Source: Acidimicrobiia bacterium (lineage in GTDB: Bacteria; Actinomycetota; Acidimicrobiia; IMCC26256; PALSA-610). Taken from it: a stretch of DNA of 64,000 nt. The notes under the pieces are model-generated. The model worked only from the letters and a program-made list of their open reading frames with translations, had not been told where the DNA came from and searched no databases. Shown piece after piece: positions 33,359-42,618 of this stretch (positions within the stretch are counted from its first letter, which is position 1; the number at the start of each line of letters is the position of its first letter). The stretch lies in the NCBI GenBank assembly GCA_026002935.1, contig BPGH01000001.1, positions 917,965 through 981,964 on the forward strand, read 5' to 3'. The position numbers were made by a program, and so were the translations under genes.

Positions 33359-34603
33359 TCAGGCCCAGTCGGGCCGCAGCGGCATGCCGGAGCGGCCGCC
33401 GTCGGCGCGCACGCCGAGCACCTGGTGGACCTGCGTGCGGCCCTCCTCGAAGTTGACCGCGGACGCGGCCATGTAGAGGCGCCACACACGCGCCCGCCCC
33501 GGGCCGACGAGGCGCACCGCCTCGTCCCACGCGCCCTCGAGGTTCGCGACCCACGCCCGCAAGGTGCGCGCGTAGTGCTCGCGCAGGCTCTCGAGGTGCC
33601 GCACCTCGAAGCCGGACCGCTGCATCCGTGACACGACCGTGCCGACCTCGTGCAACTCGCCGTCGGGGAACACGTACCGGTCGATGAAGCTGCGGCGCGC
33701 GAACCGGGGCCGGGCCCCCGGGCGCGGCGGGCGGCTGATCCCGTGGTTGAGGAGCCGGCCCTGCGGGCGCAGCAGGGCGTGCAGCCGGTCGAAGTACTCG
33801 CCGAGGCGGGCCAGCCCGACGTGCTCGAACATGCCGATCGAGCTGATCGCGTCGTACGGGCCGTCGTCGACGTCGCGGTAGTCCTGGACGCGGATGTCGA
33901 CGAGGTGGTCGACCCCGGCCTCCTTCACGGCGTCGCGCGCGTACGCGGCCTGCTCGCGCGAGAGCGTCACGCCGACGGCCTCGACGCCGTGCTCGCGTGC
34001 CGCGTGGATCGCCATGCCACCCCACCCGCAGCCGACGTCGAGGAGGCGCATGCCCGGCCGGAGCGCCAGCTTGCGTGCGATCAGCTCGTACTTGTTGCGC
34101 TGGGCCTCGGCGAGGTCGGCCGTCGTGTCGGTCCAGACCGCGCACGAGTAGGTCATCGCCGGGCCGAGCACGATGCGGTAGAAGTCGTTCGAGACGTCGT
34201 AGTGGTGCGCGATCGCCGCGGCGTCGCGCTCCCGGGTGTGGCGCCGCCCGTGCAGGCGGGCCTCCTCGGGCGGCAGCGGGGGCCGGCGCAGGCCCTCCCG
34301 CCCGGCGAGGCGCGCGAGCGCGAGCCAGGCGCCGGCCGTCATCCGCACGTCGGGGAGCGCGTGGCGCAGGTCGAGCGAGGCGAAGATGTCGCCCTCCACG
34401 TCGAGCGCGCCCGAGACGTACGCGCGCGCGAGGCCCAGCTCGCCCGGCGCCGTGAGCGCGTACCGCAGCGCGTCCGCGTCGCGGATCACGAGCGTGGCCC
34501 TCGCGGACCCGGGGGGTGGCCCGAGCGAGCTGCCGTCGTAGCACTCGATGCGGATCGGCGGGTTCGGGCCGAGGAGCTCGGCCACCGCGGCGGCGAGCGT
34601 CAT
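33359..34603 (-). CDS. Cyclopropane-fatty-acyl-phospholipid synthase family methyltransferase
   Basis: A 414-residue SAM-dependent enzyme. An N-terminal CFA domain is followed by IAHHYDVSNDFYRIVLGPAMTYSCAVW and the SAM-binding LLDVGCGWGGMAIHAA; GMFEHVG and YVFPDGELHEVG are typical of CFA synthases. It transfers a methylene group from SAM to unsaturated phospholipid acyl chains, or makes a related branched or methylated lipid. The ATG is preceded by a duplicated ATGACGC; the second copy is the in-frame start. The genome tract 33199-33358 between this gene and PhoX shows no other element. Confidence 0.92.
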   Translation of the reverse strand: MTLAAAVAELLGPNPPIRIECYDGSSLGPPPGSARATLVIRDADALRYALTAPGELGLARAYVSGALDVEGDIFASLDLRHALPDVRMTAGAWLALARLAGREGLRRPPLPPEEARLHGRRHTRERDAAAIAHHYDVSNDFYRIVLGPAMTYSCAVWTDTTADLAEAQRNKYELIARKLALRPGMRLLDVGCGWGGMAIHAAREHGVEAVGVTLSREQAAYARDAVKEAGVDHLVDIRVQDYRDVDDGPYDAISSIGMFEHVGLARLGEYFDRLHALLRPQGRLLNHGISRPPRPGARPRFARRSFIDRYVFPDGELHEVGTVVSRMQRSGFEVRHLESLREHYARTLRAWVANLEGAWDEAVRLVGPGRARVWRLYMAASAVNFEEGRTQVHQVLGVRADGGRSGMPLRPDWA

Positions 34604-34696
34604 GCGTCATGCGTACTCCCCGGCGGCCCCCGGCGCAACGGGTCCGCCGGGGGCCGGCCGGGGGCGCGGGAGTCCGGCCGTCCGCCGCCGGTGTGG

Positions 34697-34702
34697 TCGA
34701 AT
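34697..34702 (+). promoter_or_regulatory. Weak -10-like TCGAAT, leaderless spacing
   Basis: TCGAAT ends 6 nt before ATG 34709, but position 2 is not A, so it is weaker than the other leaderless elements. Confidence 0.3.
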
Positions 34703-34708
34703 CGCGGG

Positions 34709-35407
34709 ATGCGCAGGGTGTCGCTCCTCACGTTCACGGTCGCGCTCGCAGTGCTCGGCCCCGCCGGCGCGGCCCTCGCCCACACGGGGTTCACGCCCGA
34801 CGAGGTCGGGCCCGGTCTGCAGGTCGCGCTCACGCTGGAGGCCGCCGACGAGCGCGACGCGGCCGCGATCACCGAGGTCGAGCTGGTGTTCCCGGAGGAC
34901 GTCGAGGTGCCGCTCGTGGAGCTGCCGCCGGTGCCGGGCTGGACGGCCGAGCGCACCGACCGCGGCGTGCGGTGGCGGGCGCAGGCGCCGGTCGACGGCG
35001 ACGTCGCGCTCCCGCTCGTGATCGGCCCGGTGCCCGCGACGCCCGGCCGGCTGCAGTTCCGGGCGCTGCAGACCTACGACGACGGCGACGTCGACCGCTG
35101 GATCGAGGACTTCCCGGCCGGCGGGCCCGAGCCCGCCATGCCGGGGCCGGTGCTCGACGTCGTCGAGGGCGGGCCGGGGACGGTGCCGCCGTCCACGACG
35201 GCCACGACCGCGGCGCCGACGACGGGCGAGGCGACCACGACCGCCGCGCCCTCGACCACCGGGGCGGCGGACACGAGCGCGCCCGGCACCACCGGTGACG
35301 GGGACGGCGACTCGGCGGGCATCGGCCCGATCCTCGCGGTGGTGGGCGCGGCGGCGGTCATCGCCGGGCTCGGCGCGTACTTCAGCCGGCGCGCCCGCCG
35401 GGACTGA
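34709..35407 (+). CDS. YcnI/DUF1775-like exported protein with membrane anchor
   Basis: A 232-residue protein with a signal peptide ending in ALA, so that the mature protein begins with His (HTGFTPDEV), the copper-binding N-terminal His arrangement of YcnI. The beta-rich DUF1775 domain includes VELVFPEDVEVPLVELPPVPGW and LPLVIGPVPATPGRLQFRALQTYDDGD..W. A Thr/Ala linker, one C-terminal helix and RRARRD follow. YcnI proteins are linked to copper uptake or insertion in Actinomycetota and Bacillus; no copper transporter is adjacent. It is the only gene between the CFA synthase and the conservon. Confidence 0.85.
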   Translation: MRRVSLLTFTVALAVLGPAGAALAHTGFTPDEVGPGLQVALTLEAADERDAAAITEVELVFPEDVEVPLVELPPVPGWTAERTDRGVRWRAQAPVDGDVALPLVIGPVPATPGRLQFRALQTYDDGDVDRWIEDFPAGGPEPAMPGPVLDVVEGGPGTVPPSTTATTAAPTTGEATTTAAPSTTGAADTSAPGTTGDGDGDSAGIGPILAVVGAAAVIAGLGAYFSRRARRD

Positions 35408-35525
35408 CCGACGACGCGCCGCCGCGGACCCGGCGGCACCGGGTCGGCGCGCGCCGGCCGGGACCGACCGACGACGCGCCGCCGCGGACCCGGCGGCACC
35501 GGGTCGGCGCGCGCCGGCCGGGACC
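35401..35525. repeat. 60-bp tandem duplication, each copy with a hairpin
   Basis: 35401-35460 and 35461-35520 are identical except at one position, and 5 bp of a third copy follow. Each copy has a hairpin of GACCCGG, a 5-nt loop and CCGGGTC (first stem 35427-35445). The first copy includes the stop codon of the YcnI-like gene, so this looks like a duplicated terminator. The rest of 35526-35649 shows only the AGAGGG before the next ATG. Confidence 0.85.
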
Positions 35526-35649
35526 ACTCGGCGCATCCGCTCCCGCGAACCCCTGCCGGCGGCGCCCGTCCCGCCGATGAGACGGGGTGCGGGTGTGACC
35601 GCTCAAGCGGCGGCCGCCCGCGTGCCGACCCATACCGGCAGAGGGACGC

Positions 35650-37035
35650 ATGCGACACGGCGACCGGCGGCCAGCCTCGCGAACCGGTGACCCCGACGGG
35701 CTCCTCGCGCGGTTCGAACCCGCGCCGGGCCGGACCGCGCGCGTCGTGCTGCACCCGCGCCTGACCGTCCTGCCGGTCCCGGCCGACGACCTCGACGGCC
35801 TGCGCACCACGTTCGAGGTCGCCGTGCCCGTACGGGTGCTCACCGCCGCCGACGTCCTCACCCTCGCGTCCGACACGCGCAGCCGGGCGGAACGGGCCGC
35901 CGCGTACGACGACGCGATCGCGGTGACCGTCGAGGCCAAGCGCGAGTGCGACGAGGCCGCCGCGCAGGTGGCGGAAGCGCTCGAACTGTTGCAGGCCGCC
36001 CGCGACGCCGCCGACCGCGTCTCGGCGCAGCAGGCGCGGGCCGAGGCGACCATCGCGGCCGCACGCGAGCGGCTCGCGCTGTTGGAGGGTGTGCAGCGGT
36101 CGGAGCCCGAGCTGCGACGCGACCTCGAGGACGCGCGCGTCCAGGCGGCCGCGGCGCAACGGGAGCTCGACCGGCTCGGCGCGTCGGCGCCGCCCGACGT
36201 CGCGACCGCCGAGGCGGCCCTGGCGGCGGCGGAAGCCGAGCTCGAACGCGTCGTGACGGCCGGGCGCGCCGGGGTCGACCCGGTGGACGGGACCGCGCAC
36301 CGGCTCGAGCTGTGGGCGGCGCAGCGCGCCGTGTCGGAGGCCCGGGCCGAATTGGGACGCGCGCGGCACGCCGAGGAGACCGGCGAGCACCCCCGCGTCG
36401 CGGTGGTCCGGCGCCGCCTCGAGGACGCCCGCGAGCGCATCGTCGGGTTGGAGATGGCGCTCGACGAGCGGATCCGCGGCGAGCGGCGCGAGGCCGCCGA
36501 GGCGCCGGCCGAGGCCCGCGCCCTGCGCGCCCAGATCGCGGCGGTGGAGCGCACCCTCGAACGGTCGCGTCGCGAGCGCGCCGCGCAGACCGCGGCGGCG
36601 AAGGCCGCGGTGGAGGAGGCGCGGCGGCGCGTCGCGGCCGCGGAGCGGCGGCTGGCCGCGGCGGTGGACCGGCTCGAACCCGGCGCCGGGATCGAGCAGA
36701 CCGACGCCGTGCTCGCCCGGGCGCGGAACCGCCGCGCGCTGCTCGACGGCGCCGACCCCGAGGCCGGCGGGGGGACGGCCGCGCTGCTCCACCTGCTCGC
36801 GGAGGTCGCCGAGCCCGTCCTGTTGCTCGTCGAGGCGTTCCCCGACCCACCCGACGATCTGCTCGAAGCCCTCGTTTCGGTCTCCGCGCTGAAGCGAGTC
36901 GTCTTCGCGACCGACAAGACATCGGTGCTGCACGACGCCCGCGCCCTCGATCCCGACGTCGGCGCCGTGCGGACCCCGATCGACATCGGTGGACCCCGAC
37001 CCGCACTCGCCACGTCCGACGGGAACCGCTCGTGA
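35650..37035 (+). CDS. Coiled-coil protein leading the conservon
   Basis: A 461-residue cytoplasmic protein. An N-terminal alpha/beta part (about 1-75) is followed by roughly 290 residues of continuous Ala/Glu/Arg-rich coiled coil, then a small C-terminal alpha/beta domain (LLLVEAFPDPPDDLLEALVSVSALKRVVFATDKTSVL) that looks Rossmann-like or receiver-like but has no recognised motif. Its stop overlaps the start of the sensor-like gene (GTGA), so it belongs to the conservon transcript. Classical conservons start with the kinase-like gene, so this is an added component; a scaffold or localisation role is inferred only from the shape. Confidence 0.75.
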   Translation: MRHGDRRPASRTGDPDGLLARFEPAPGRTARVVLHPRLTVLPVPADDLDGLRTTFEVAVPVRVLTAADVLTLASDTRSRAERAAAYDDAIAVTVEAKRECDEAAAQVAEALELLQAARDAADRVSAQQARAEATIAAARERLALLEGVQRSEPELRRDLEDARVQAAAAQRELDRLGASAPPDVATAEAALAAAEAELERVVTAGRAGVDPVDGTAHRLELWAAQRAVSEARAELGRARHAEETGEHPRVAVVRRRLEDARERIVGLEMALDERIRGERREAAEAPAEARALRAQIAAVERTLERSRRERAAQTAAAKAAVEEARRRVAAAERRLAAAVDRLEPGAGIEQTDAVLARARNRRALLDGADPEAGGGTAALLHLLAEVAEPVLLLVEAFPDPPDDLLEALVSVSALKRVVFATDKTSVLHDARALDPDVGAVRTPIDIGGPRPALATSDGNRS

Positions 37036-39347
37036 CCAAGAAGCTGACGATCCGCTCGAAGCTCGCGCTGGCGCTCGCCGTCCCGCTCGTCGGCCTCGCG
37101 ACGCTGGTCGCCCTCCAGGCCCGCGACGCGCAGGGCGAGGGTTCGCAGGTCGTGTACCTGGCCGCGGCGGGCGGCGCGGTGCTGTTCTCGATCGGCGTGC
37201 TCGTGCTCGCGAACCGCTGGATCACCCGGCCGCTGTCGGAGCTCGCGGAGGAGGCGCGCGTCATGGCGGGCGAGCGGCTCCCCGCGGCCGTGCGCCAGAT
37301 CCTCGAGACGCCCCGCGGCGCCGAGGTGGCGATGCCCGAGGTGGAGCCGGTGCACGTGCGGGGCGGCGCGGAGATCGCGGGTGCCGTCGAGGCGCTGAAC
37401 CTCCTGCAGCGCGCCGCGTTGGAGCACGCGGTCGAGCAGGCGATGCTGCGGCGCGTCGTCGCCGAGTCCTTCGTCAACCTCGGCCGCCGGAACCAGAACC
37501 TGCTCGCGCGCCAGCTCGAGCTCATCACCCGGCTCGAGGCCGAGGAGTCGGATCCCGAGGCGCTCGAGCACCTGTTCGCGCTCGACCACCTCGCGACGCG
37601 CATGCGCCGCAACGCCGAGTCGCTGCTGGTGCTCGCGGGTGAGGAGCCGGCCCGCAAGTGGAACCAGCCGGTGCCGATCGGCGACGTGGTGCGGGCCGCG
37701 CTCGGCGAGGTCGAGCAGTACGCGCGGGTGCAGCTCCACCCGGTCGACGGCACGACGATCGTCGGCAGCGCGGTCGCCGACGTCAGCCACGTGCTCGCGG
37801 AGCTCATCGAGAACGCGTGCGCGTTCTCGCCGCCGCACACCACCGTCGACGTGTACGCGCGCCGCGCCGAGCACGGGCTGATCGTGACGATCGTCGACTC
37901 CGGCATCGGGATGCCCGAGGAGGAGATCGCGCGGGCGAACGAGCGGCTGCGCGCCGACCAGTCGTTCGCGATCGCGCCGTCGCGCTATCTGGGCCACTAC
38001 GTCGTCGCGAACCTCGCGGCGCGCCACGGGATCGAGGTGGGGCTCCAGCCGTCGCCGTCGGGCGGGATCACCGCGACGGTCGTGTTGCCGGTCTCGGTGC
38101 TCGCCGACCGGGAGCCGCCCGCCGCCGCGCCGGGCGCGGGCGACGCGGCCGCGACGGCGGTCTCGCCCGCGCCGTACGACGCGGAGGCCGACGGGGCGCT
38201 CCCGGCGGCGTCCGCCCCCGTGGGGGCCGCGCCGGTGCCCGCCGCCGGGCCGGAGGACGTGGCCGCGGTCGAGGCCCTCGTCGTCGAGGAGCCCGAGCCG
38301 CCGGCCGAGGTCGTTGCGGCCGAGGCCGTGCCGGAGGTGCCGGTGTCGCCGGCCGCGCCGGCGGAGATTCCGGTGGCGGAGGTGCCGGTCGCGCGGGCCG
38401 CGCCGGACGCGTCGCCGGCGGGGGAGGCCGTCGCGGCGGAGCCGCCGGCCGCTGCCCCCGAACCGCCGGCCCCGCCCGTCGCCCCGCCGCGGCCGACCGC
38501 GGCCGCGACGTTCGCCCTGATGCGCGACCTCGCGCCGGGGCCGCAGCCGCGGCCCGCACCGGCCGCACCGGCCGTCCCGGCTGCGGCCGCCCCGGCCGAG
38601 CCGGGCACCGTCCCGGTCGAGACCGACGAGCCCGCCGGGGCGCCGGCCGCGTCGGCGGCCGCCGACGAGCGGCCCGCCGCGGAGGCCGCCCCGGTCGAGC
38701 TGGCGATCGCCGCCCCGATCCAGGACGACCTGCTGCCGCAGGCCCGCGGGCGCCGCCACGGCCGCCGCGGCCGCGGGCACGGCCCGCGGGTCGCGCCGGT
38801 GCCGCCGCAGGTGCTGAAGATCGCGGCGTCCGCGCCGCCGGTCGCCGCGGGCCCCGCGGCCGGCCCCGCGACGGGTCCCGCGACGGGCCCGGCCCCCGGC
38901 GCACCGGCCGCGGTCCCGCCGGCCGTCCCCTCCTCGGCACCGCCGGTCGCCGCAGCGGTCCTCAGCGACCTCGCCGCCGCGGCCCACGCGGGCCCGCCGC
39001 CGGCACCGGCCGCGCCGCCCGCCGCCGCGCCGGTCCCGGCCCCGCCGGTGGACGCCGCACCCGTGGCCCCGGCCGCCGCGGCACCGCCGGCCCCGCCGGC
39101 CGCCGCGGGGACCGCGCCCTCCGCCCCGGCGCCCGCCGACGCCGCGCCGGGCGCGCCGCCGCCGCTGCCGCGGCGCGGGGTCGACATGGCGCCCGCACGC
39201 GTGTGGGAGCGCGCCCCCGAGCCGGCCGCCGACGACACGGACGACGATGCCGCTGCACCTGCACCGGCACCCAACTACGCACTGTTCGCCGCGTTCCGGG
39301 CGGCGGCCGAGCGCGGACGAGCGGATGCGACCGGTGGAGGTAGGTAG
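37032..39347 (+). CDS. Conservon sensor kinase-like protein (CvnA-type)
   Basis: A 771-residue protein. Two N-terminal helices (about residues 10-28 and 36-56) sit close together without a large extracytoplasmic domain, then HAMP-like ITRPLSELAEEARVMA. A dimerisation segment (VNLGRRNQNLLARQLELITRLE, FALDHLATRMRRNAESLLVL) corresponds to the helix of CvnA proteins that lacks a classical phosphorylatable HELRT motif. The HATPase domain has LIENACAFSPPHTTV and DSGIGMPEEE. Residues from about 365 to the end are a very long Ala/Pro-rich tail. With the next three genes it forms the membrane complex that controls a small GTPase. Confidence 0.88.
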   Translation: MTKKLTIRSKLALALAVPLVGLATLVALQARDAQGEGSQVVYLAAAGGAVLFSIGVLVLANRWITRPLSELAEEARVMAGERLPAAVRQILETPRGAEVAMPEVEPVHVRGGAEIAGAVEALNLLQRAALEHAVEQAMLRRVVAESFVNLGRRNQNLLARQLELITRLEAEESDPEALEHLFALDHLATRMRRNAESLLVLAGEEPARKWNQPVPIGDVVRAALGEVEQYARVQLHPVDGTTIVGSAVADVSHVLAELIENACAFSPPHTTVDVYARRAEHGLIVTIVDSGIGMPEEEIARANERLRADQSFAIAPSRYLGHYVVANLAARHGIEVGLQPSPSGGITATVVLPVSVLADREPPAAAPGAGDAAATAVSPAPYDAEADGALPAASAPVGAAPVPAAGPEDVAAVEALVVEEPEPPAEVVAAEAVPEVPVSPAAPAEIPVAEVPVARAAPDASPAGEAVAAEPPAAAPEPPAPPVAPPRPTAAATFALMRDLAPGPQPRPAPAAPAVPAAAAPAEPGTVPVETDEPAGAPAASAAADERPAAEAAPVELAIAAPIQDDLLPQARGRRHGRRGRGHGPRVAPVPPQVLKIAASAPPVAAGPAAGPATGPATGPAPGAPAAVPPAVPSSAPPVAAAVLSDLAAAAHAGPPPAPAAPPAAAPVPAPPVDAAPVAPAAAAPPAPPAAAGTAPSAPAPADAAPGAPPPLPRRGVDMAPARVWERAPEPAADDTDDDAAAPAPAPNYALFAAFRAAAERGRADATGGGR

Positions 39348-39350
39348 CGA

Positions 39351-39785
39351 GTGAACGTCGAACAGCGACAGCTCAGCGCCCAGGCGCACAACTTCAACTG
39401 GCTGCTCGAACGGTTCGTCGAGGAGACGAGCGGCGTGACGAACGCGATCGCCGTGTCGTCCGACGGGCTCCTGATGGCGATGTCGAGCTCGATCGAGCGG
39501 GCGACCGCCGAGCAGCTCTCCGCGATCATCTCGGGCCTCGCGAGCCTCGGGCACGGCACGGCGCGCTGCTTCGGGCTCGGCGGGCTCGAGCAGGTGATCA
39601 TCGCGCTGCGCGGCGGGTTCCTGTTCGTCGCGTCGGTGTCGGACGGGAGCTGCCTGGGCGTCGTCGCCGACGCGTCGTGCGACGTCGGCAACGTCGGCTA
39701 CCAGATGGGGCTGCTCGTCGAGCGGGCCGGCGCGGCCCTCACCCCGGCGCTCGTCGCCGAGCTGAAGGAGCACGTGCTGCTTTGA
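39351..39785 (+). CDS. Roadblock/LC7-domain protein (CvnB-type)
   Basis: A 144-residue roadblock protein (NFNWLLERFVEETSGVTNAIAVSSDGLLMAMS and a C-terminal MGLLVERAGAALTPALVAELK). In conservons it binds the kinase-like protein and acts as regulator or GAP-like partner of the GTPase. GGTGGAGGTAGG lies just before the GTG; the stop overlaps the next start as TTGA. Confidence 0.93.
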   Translation: MNVEQRQLSAQAHNFNWLLERFVEETSGVTNAIAVSSDGLLMAMSSSIERATAEQLSAIISGLASLGHGTARCFGLGGLEQVIIALRGGFLFVASVSDGSCLGVVADASCDVGNVGYQMGLLVERAGAALTPALVAELKEHVLL

Positions 39786-40102
39786 GCGATCTCGTCCGAC
39801 CCTTCGTGATGACCGGCGGGCGCGTGCACGCGTCCGACCAGTTGCGCGTCGAGACGATGGTGCAGACCGCGCCGAACGACCCGGGCGACGCGGCGTTCGA
39901 GGCCGGCCGGATCCTCGAGCTGTGCCGCGAACCGCACTCGGTCGCCGAGATCGCGGCGGCGCTGGACGTGCCGCTCGGGGTCGCGCGCGTGCTGGTCGGT
40001 GACCTGGTGCAGGCGGACCGGCTGATCGTGCACCACAACGACCCGGTCGACATCGAGCTGTCCGTCCTCACGAGGATGATCGAACGTGTCCGCAGCCTCT
40101 GA
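39782..40102 (+). CDS. DUF742 winged-helix protein (CvnC-type)
   Basis: A 106-residue DUF742 protein: LVRPFVMTGGR at the N-terminus, then ILELCREPHSVAEIAAALDVPLGVARVLVGDLVQADRL, a winged-helix-like segment. The start is TTG 39782 within TTGA, chosen because the family begins a few residues before VRPF. The 3' end overlaps the GTPase gene by 17 bp. Confidence 0.92.
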   Translation: MSDLVRPFVMTGGRVHASDQLRVETMVQTAPNDPGDAAFEAGRILELCREPHSVAEIAAALDVPLGVARVLVGDLVQADRLIVHHNDPVDIELSVLTRMIERVRSL

Positions 40103-40676
40103 CCCGCGCGTGCCGCGCGTCACCTCCGTCAAGATCGTCGTCGCGGGCGGGTTCGGCGTCGGCAAGACGACGTTCGTCGGCGCGATCTCCGAGATCACGC
40201 CGCTCACCACCGAGGCGGCGATGACGACCGAGTCGATCGGCGTCGACGACACTTCGAAGGTCGCGTCGAAGACGACGACCACCGTCGCGATGGACTTCGG
40301 GCGCATCACGGTCGACGAGGAGCTCGTGATGTACCTGTTCGGCACGCCCGGACAGGAGCGGTTCGCGTTCATGTGGGACGACATCTGCGAGGGGGCGATC
40401 GGCGCGATCGTGCTGGCCGACACGCGGCGCCTCGCCGACTGCTTCTTCTCGCTCGACTACTTCGAGTCGCGCGGCATCCCGTTCGTGGTGGGCGTCAACC
40501 ACTTCGACGGCTCGTACCACTACCCGGTGCCGGAGGTGCGCGAGGCGATCGGCGTCTCCGACACGCTGCCGATCGTGCTGTGCGACGCGCGCGAACGCGA
40601 GTCGGTGAAGACCGTGCTGCTCGCGCTGCTGCGCCACCTCTACGCGCTCGCGACCGCGCCCGCCGCGGCGCGCTGA
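40086..40676 (+). CDS. Small Ras-like GTPase (CvnD-type)
   Basis: A 196-residue GTPase with P-loop GGFGVGKTTFVG near residues 21-32, G2 Thr-rich segment SKTTTTVAMDFG, G3 LFGTPGQERF, and G4 reading VNHFDG instead of the usual NKxD, as is common in the conservon/MglA-related group. It is the switch output of the conservon. GTG 40086 lies inside the DUF742 gene, so translation is coupled. Confidence 0.93.
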   Translation: MSAASDPRVPRVTSVKIVVAGGFGVGKTTFVGAISEITPLTTEAAMTTESIGVDDTSKVASKTTTTVAMDFGRITVDEELVMYLFGTPGQERFAFMWDDICEGAIGAIVLADTRRLADCFFSLDYFESRGIPFVVGVNHFDGSYHYPVPEVREAIGVSDTLPIVLCDARERESVKTVLLALLRHLYALATAPAAAR

Positions 40677-40684
40677 CCGTTGCG

Positions 40685-40702
40685 GCCGCCCCGGGGGGCG
40701 GC
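40685..40702. terminator. Hairpin after the conservon
   Basis: GCCGCCC-CGGG-GGGCGGC, a perfect 7-bp stem starting 9 nt after the GTPase stop. A second 6-bp GC stem lies at 40712-40728. Both are in the 90-bp gap between convergent genes. Confidence 0.6.
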
Positions 40703-40766
40703 ACGCTCACGCGGGCCGGGCGGGCCCGTGTACCTCGACGGGGACCACCGTGTGCCGCGGGCACGG

Positions 40767-42590
40767 TCACGCCGGCCCGGGCGGGCCCGCGGGCGGGATG
40801 ACCACCGCCAGCGCCGCGCCGGCCGGCGGTCCGGGGAGCGCCCGCGCGGCCGCGAGGCCCGGGACGCCGACGACGCCGAGCTCCCCGGCGCGCAGCCCGT
40901 CGACCGGGCGGTGCCCGCCGGGGTCGCGCGCGCCCAGCGCCCTTGCGACCGCCTGCGCCATCCGCGCCGGGGCGGACGGATCGGGCGCGGGGGAGCAGAC
41001 GACCACGCCGCCGATCGTGGTGGCCGTGCCGGTCACCAGCACGACGGTCGCGGGGGCGCCCGGCGGCGGGTCGCCGGGCGCGACGCCGGCGTCGAACGCG
41101 TCGGCGGCGTGCGCGACGACGGCCGTCGCGTCGAGCGCCCGTGCGCCCGAAGCCAGCGCCGCGGCGAGCGGCCGGTCGACCTCGAGGCGGAGCGCGCCGT
41201 CGAACCCGGCGCGCGCCGCGTACGCGGCGAGGGCCGCGAGCTCGCCGGTGTGCGTCGCCGCCGCGTGCCGGTCCGGCCGCCGCACCAGCACCGCGTCGAC
41301 GACCCCGGAGTCGGCGCGGGCGAGCCTCGCCGCGACCTCCGCCGCGAGCGGCGGCGGCGGCGCCGAGGTGACGAGGAGCGCGACGCGTTCGCCGAGCGGC
41401 CGCTCGACGACGGCCGGCGGCTCGACCGCGCGCACGAAGGGGCCGGCGGCCGCGCTCGCGACGACGATGCTGACGAGGATCAGCACGAGCACCGCGTTCA
41501 CGACCGCGGTGCCGAAGAGCCCGATCTCGAAGCCGACGACGGTCGCCGCGAGGGTCGCCGCGGCCTGCGGCACCGTGAGGACGAACATCAGTCCCGCCTC
41601 GGCGCGTGTCGTGCGGAACGCGGGGATGCTGAGCGCGGCCGCGACCGCCTTGCCGCCGAGGCACGCGACCACGAAGAGTGCGGCGAACCGCAGCGTCTCG
41701 GTCTCGACGAGCACGGCGGGGTCGAGCAGCAGGCCGGTCGACACGAGGAACACCGGGACGAACAGCGCCGACCCGGCGAACTCCAGCCGGTGCATCGTCT
41801 GGCCGTGCTTCGGGACGAGCGGGTTCATCGCGAGGCCGGCGAAGAACGCGCCGACGATGCCCTCGATCCCGAACACCTCCGCGAGCGCCGCCATCGCGAG
41901 GAACGAGACGAGCGTGACGAGGAAGCGCACGGTGCCGTCGCCGCCGAGCCGCACCGTGACGGCGTGTGCCGCACGCGGGAGCACGACGAACGACACGGCG
42001 GTGAGGACGGTGAGGCCCGCGACGAGCTCGCCGACGATGCGGGCCGTGGACCCGGACCCGGTCTCGGTGCCGGCGACGACGGCGAGCACCGCGAGGGCGA
42101 TCGTGTCGGTGAGGACCGTCGCGCCGACGGCCGAGGCCACCGCGCGGTTCGAGGCGAGCCCCGCCTCGCGGACGGTCGGGTAGAGGAGCAGGGTGTGCGA
42201 GGCGACCAGCGAGCCGAGGAGGAGGGCCGCAGGGGTCGAGAAGCCGAGCACGGCGCCCGCGGCGATGCCCGCAACGAAGGGCAGGGTGAACGTCAGGAGA
42301 CCGAACCCGACGGCGGTGGTCCGCGACCGCCGCAGCAGCGCGAGGTCGAGCTCGACCCCCGCGCTGAACATGAGGAACAGGAGCCCGAGCTCCCCGAGCT
42401 CGGGGATCGTCTCGTTGCCGGCGCCGATCAGCCCGAGGCCGTTCGGCCCGACCAGGAACCCGCCGAGCAACAGGCCGATGATGCCGGGGATCCGGGCACG
42501 CTCGACGAGCGCCGGACCGCCGAGCACGACGGCGAACAGCACGAGGAAGTCCAGGGCGGCGCCTTCGGGGGCCTGGAGGGCGAGGGTCAC
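40767..42590 (-). CDS. CPA2-family cation/proton antiporter with C-terminal UspA-like domain
   Basis: A 607-residue Kef/NapA-type antiporter. About 12 hydrophobic helices fill residues 12-405, with family motifs in FLVGPNGLGLIG, LLFLMFSAGVELDL and GIEGIVGAFFAGLAMNPLVP. The cytoplasmic C-terminus (PLGERVALLVTSAPPPPL onwards) looks like a universal-stress-protein or nucleotide-binding domain instead of a RCK/TrkA-N domain. It exchanges K+ or Na+ for H+. It lies 28 nt downstream of the solute-binding lipoprotein gene, so they are probably co-transcribed. Confidence 0.88.
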   Translation of the reverse strand: MTLALQAPEGAALDFLVLFAVVLGGPALVERARIPGIIGLLLGGFLVGPNGLGLIGAGNETIPELGELGLLFLMFSAGVELDLALLRRSRTTAVGFGLLTFTLPFVAGIAAGAVLGFSTPAALLLGSLVASHTLLLYPTVREAGLASNRAVASAVGATVLTDTIALAVLAVVAGTETGSGSTARIVGELVAGLTVLTAVSFVVLPRAAHAVTVRLGGDGTVRFLVTLVSFLAMAALAEVFGIEGIVGAFFAGLAMNPLVPKHGQTMHRLEFAGSALFVPVFLVSTGLLLDPAVLVETETLRFAALFVVACLGGKAVAAALSIPAFRTTRAEAGLMFVLTVPQAAATLAATVVGFEIGLFGTAVVNAVLVLILVSIVVASAAAGPFVRAVEPPAVVERPLGERVALLVTSAPPPPLAAEVAARLARADSGVVDAVLVRRPDRHAAATHTGELAALAAYAARAGFDGALRLEVDRPLAAALASGARALDATAVVAHAADAFDAGVAPGDPPPGAPATVVLVTGTATTIGGVVVCSPAPDPSAPARMAQAVARALGARDPGGHRPVDGLRAGELGVVGVPGLAAARALPGPPAGAALAVVIPPAGPPGPA

Positions 42591-42618
42591 GGCGGTGCTC
42601 CGGTCGACGGGGCGGCGC

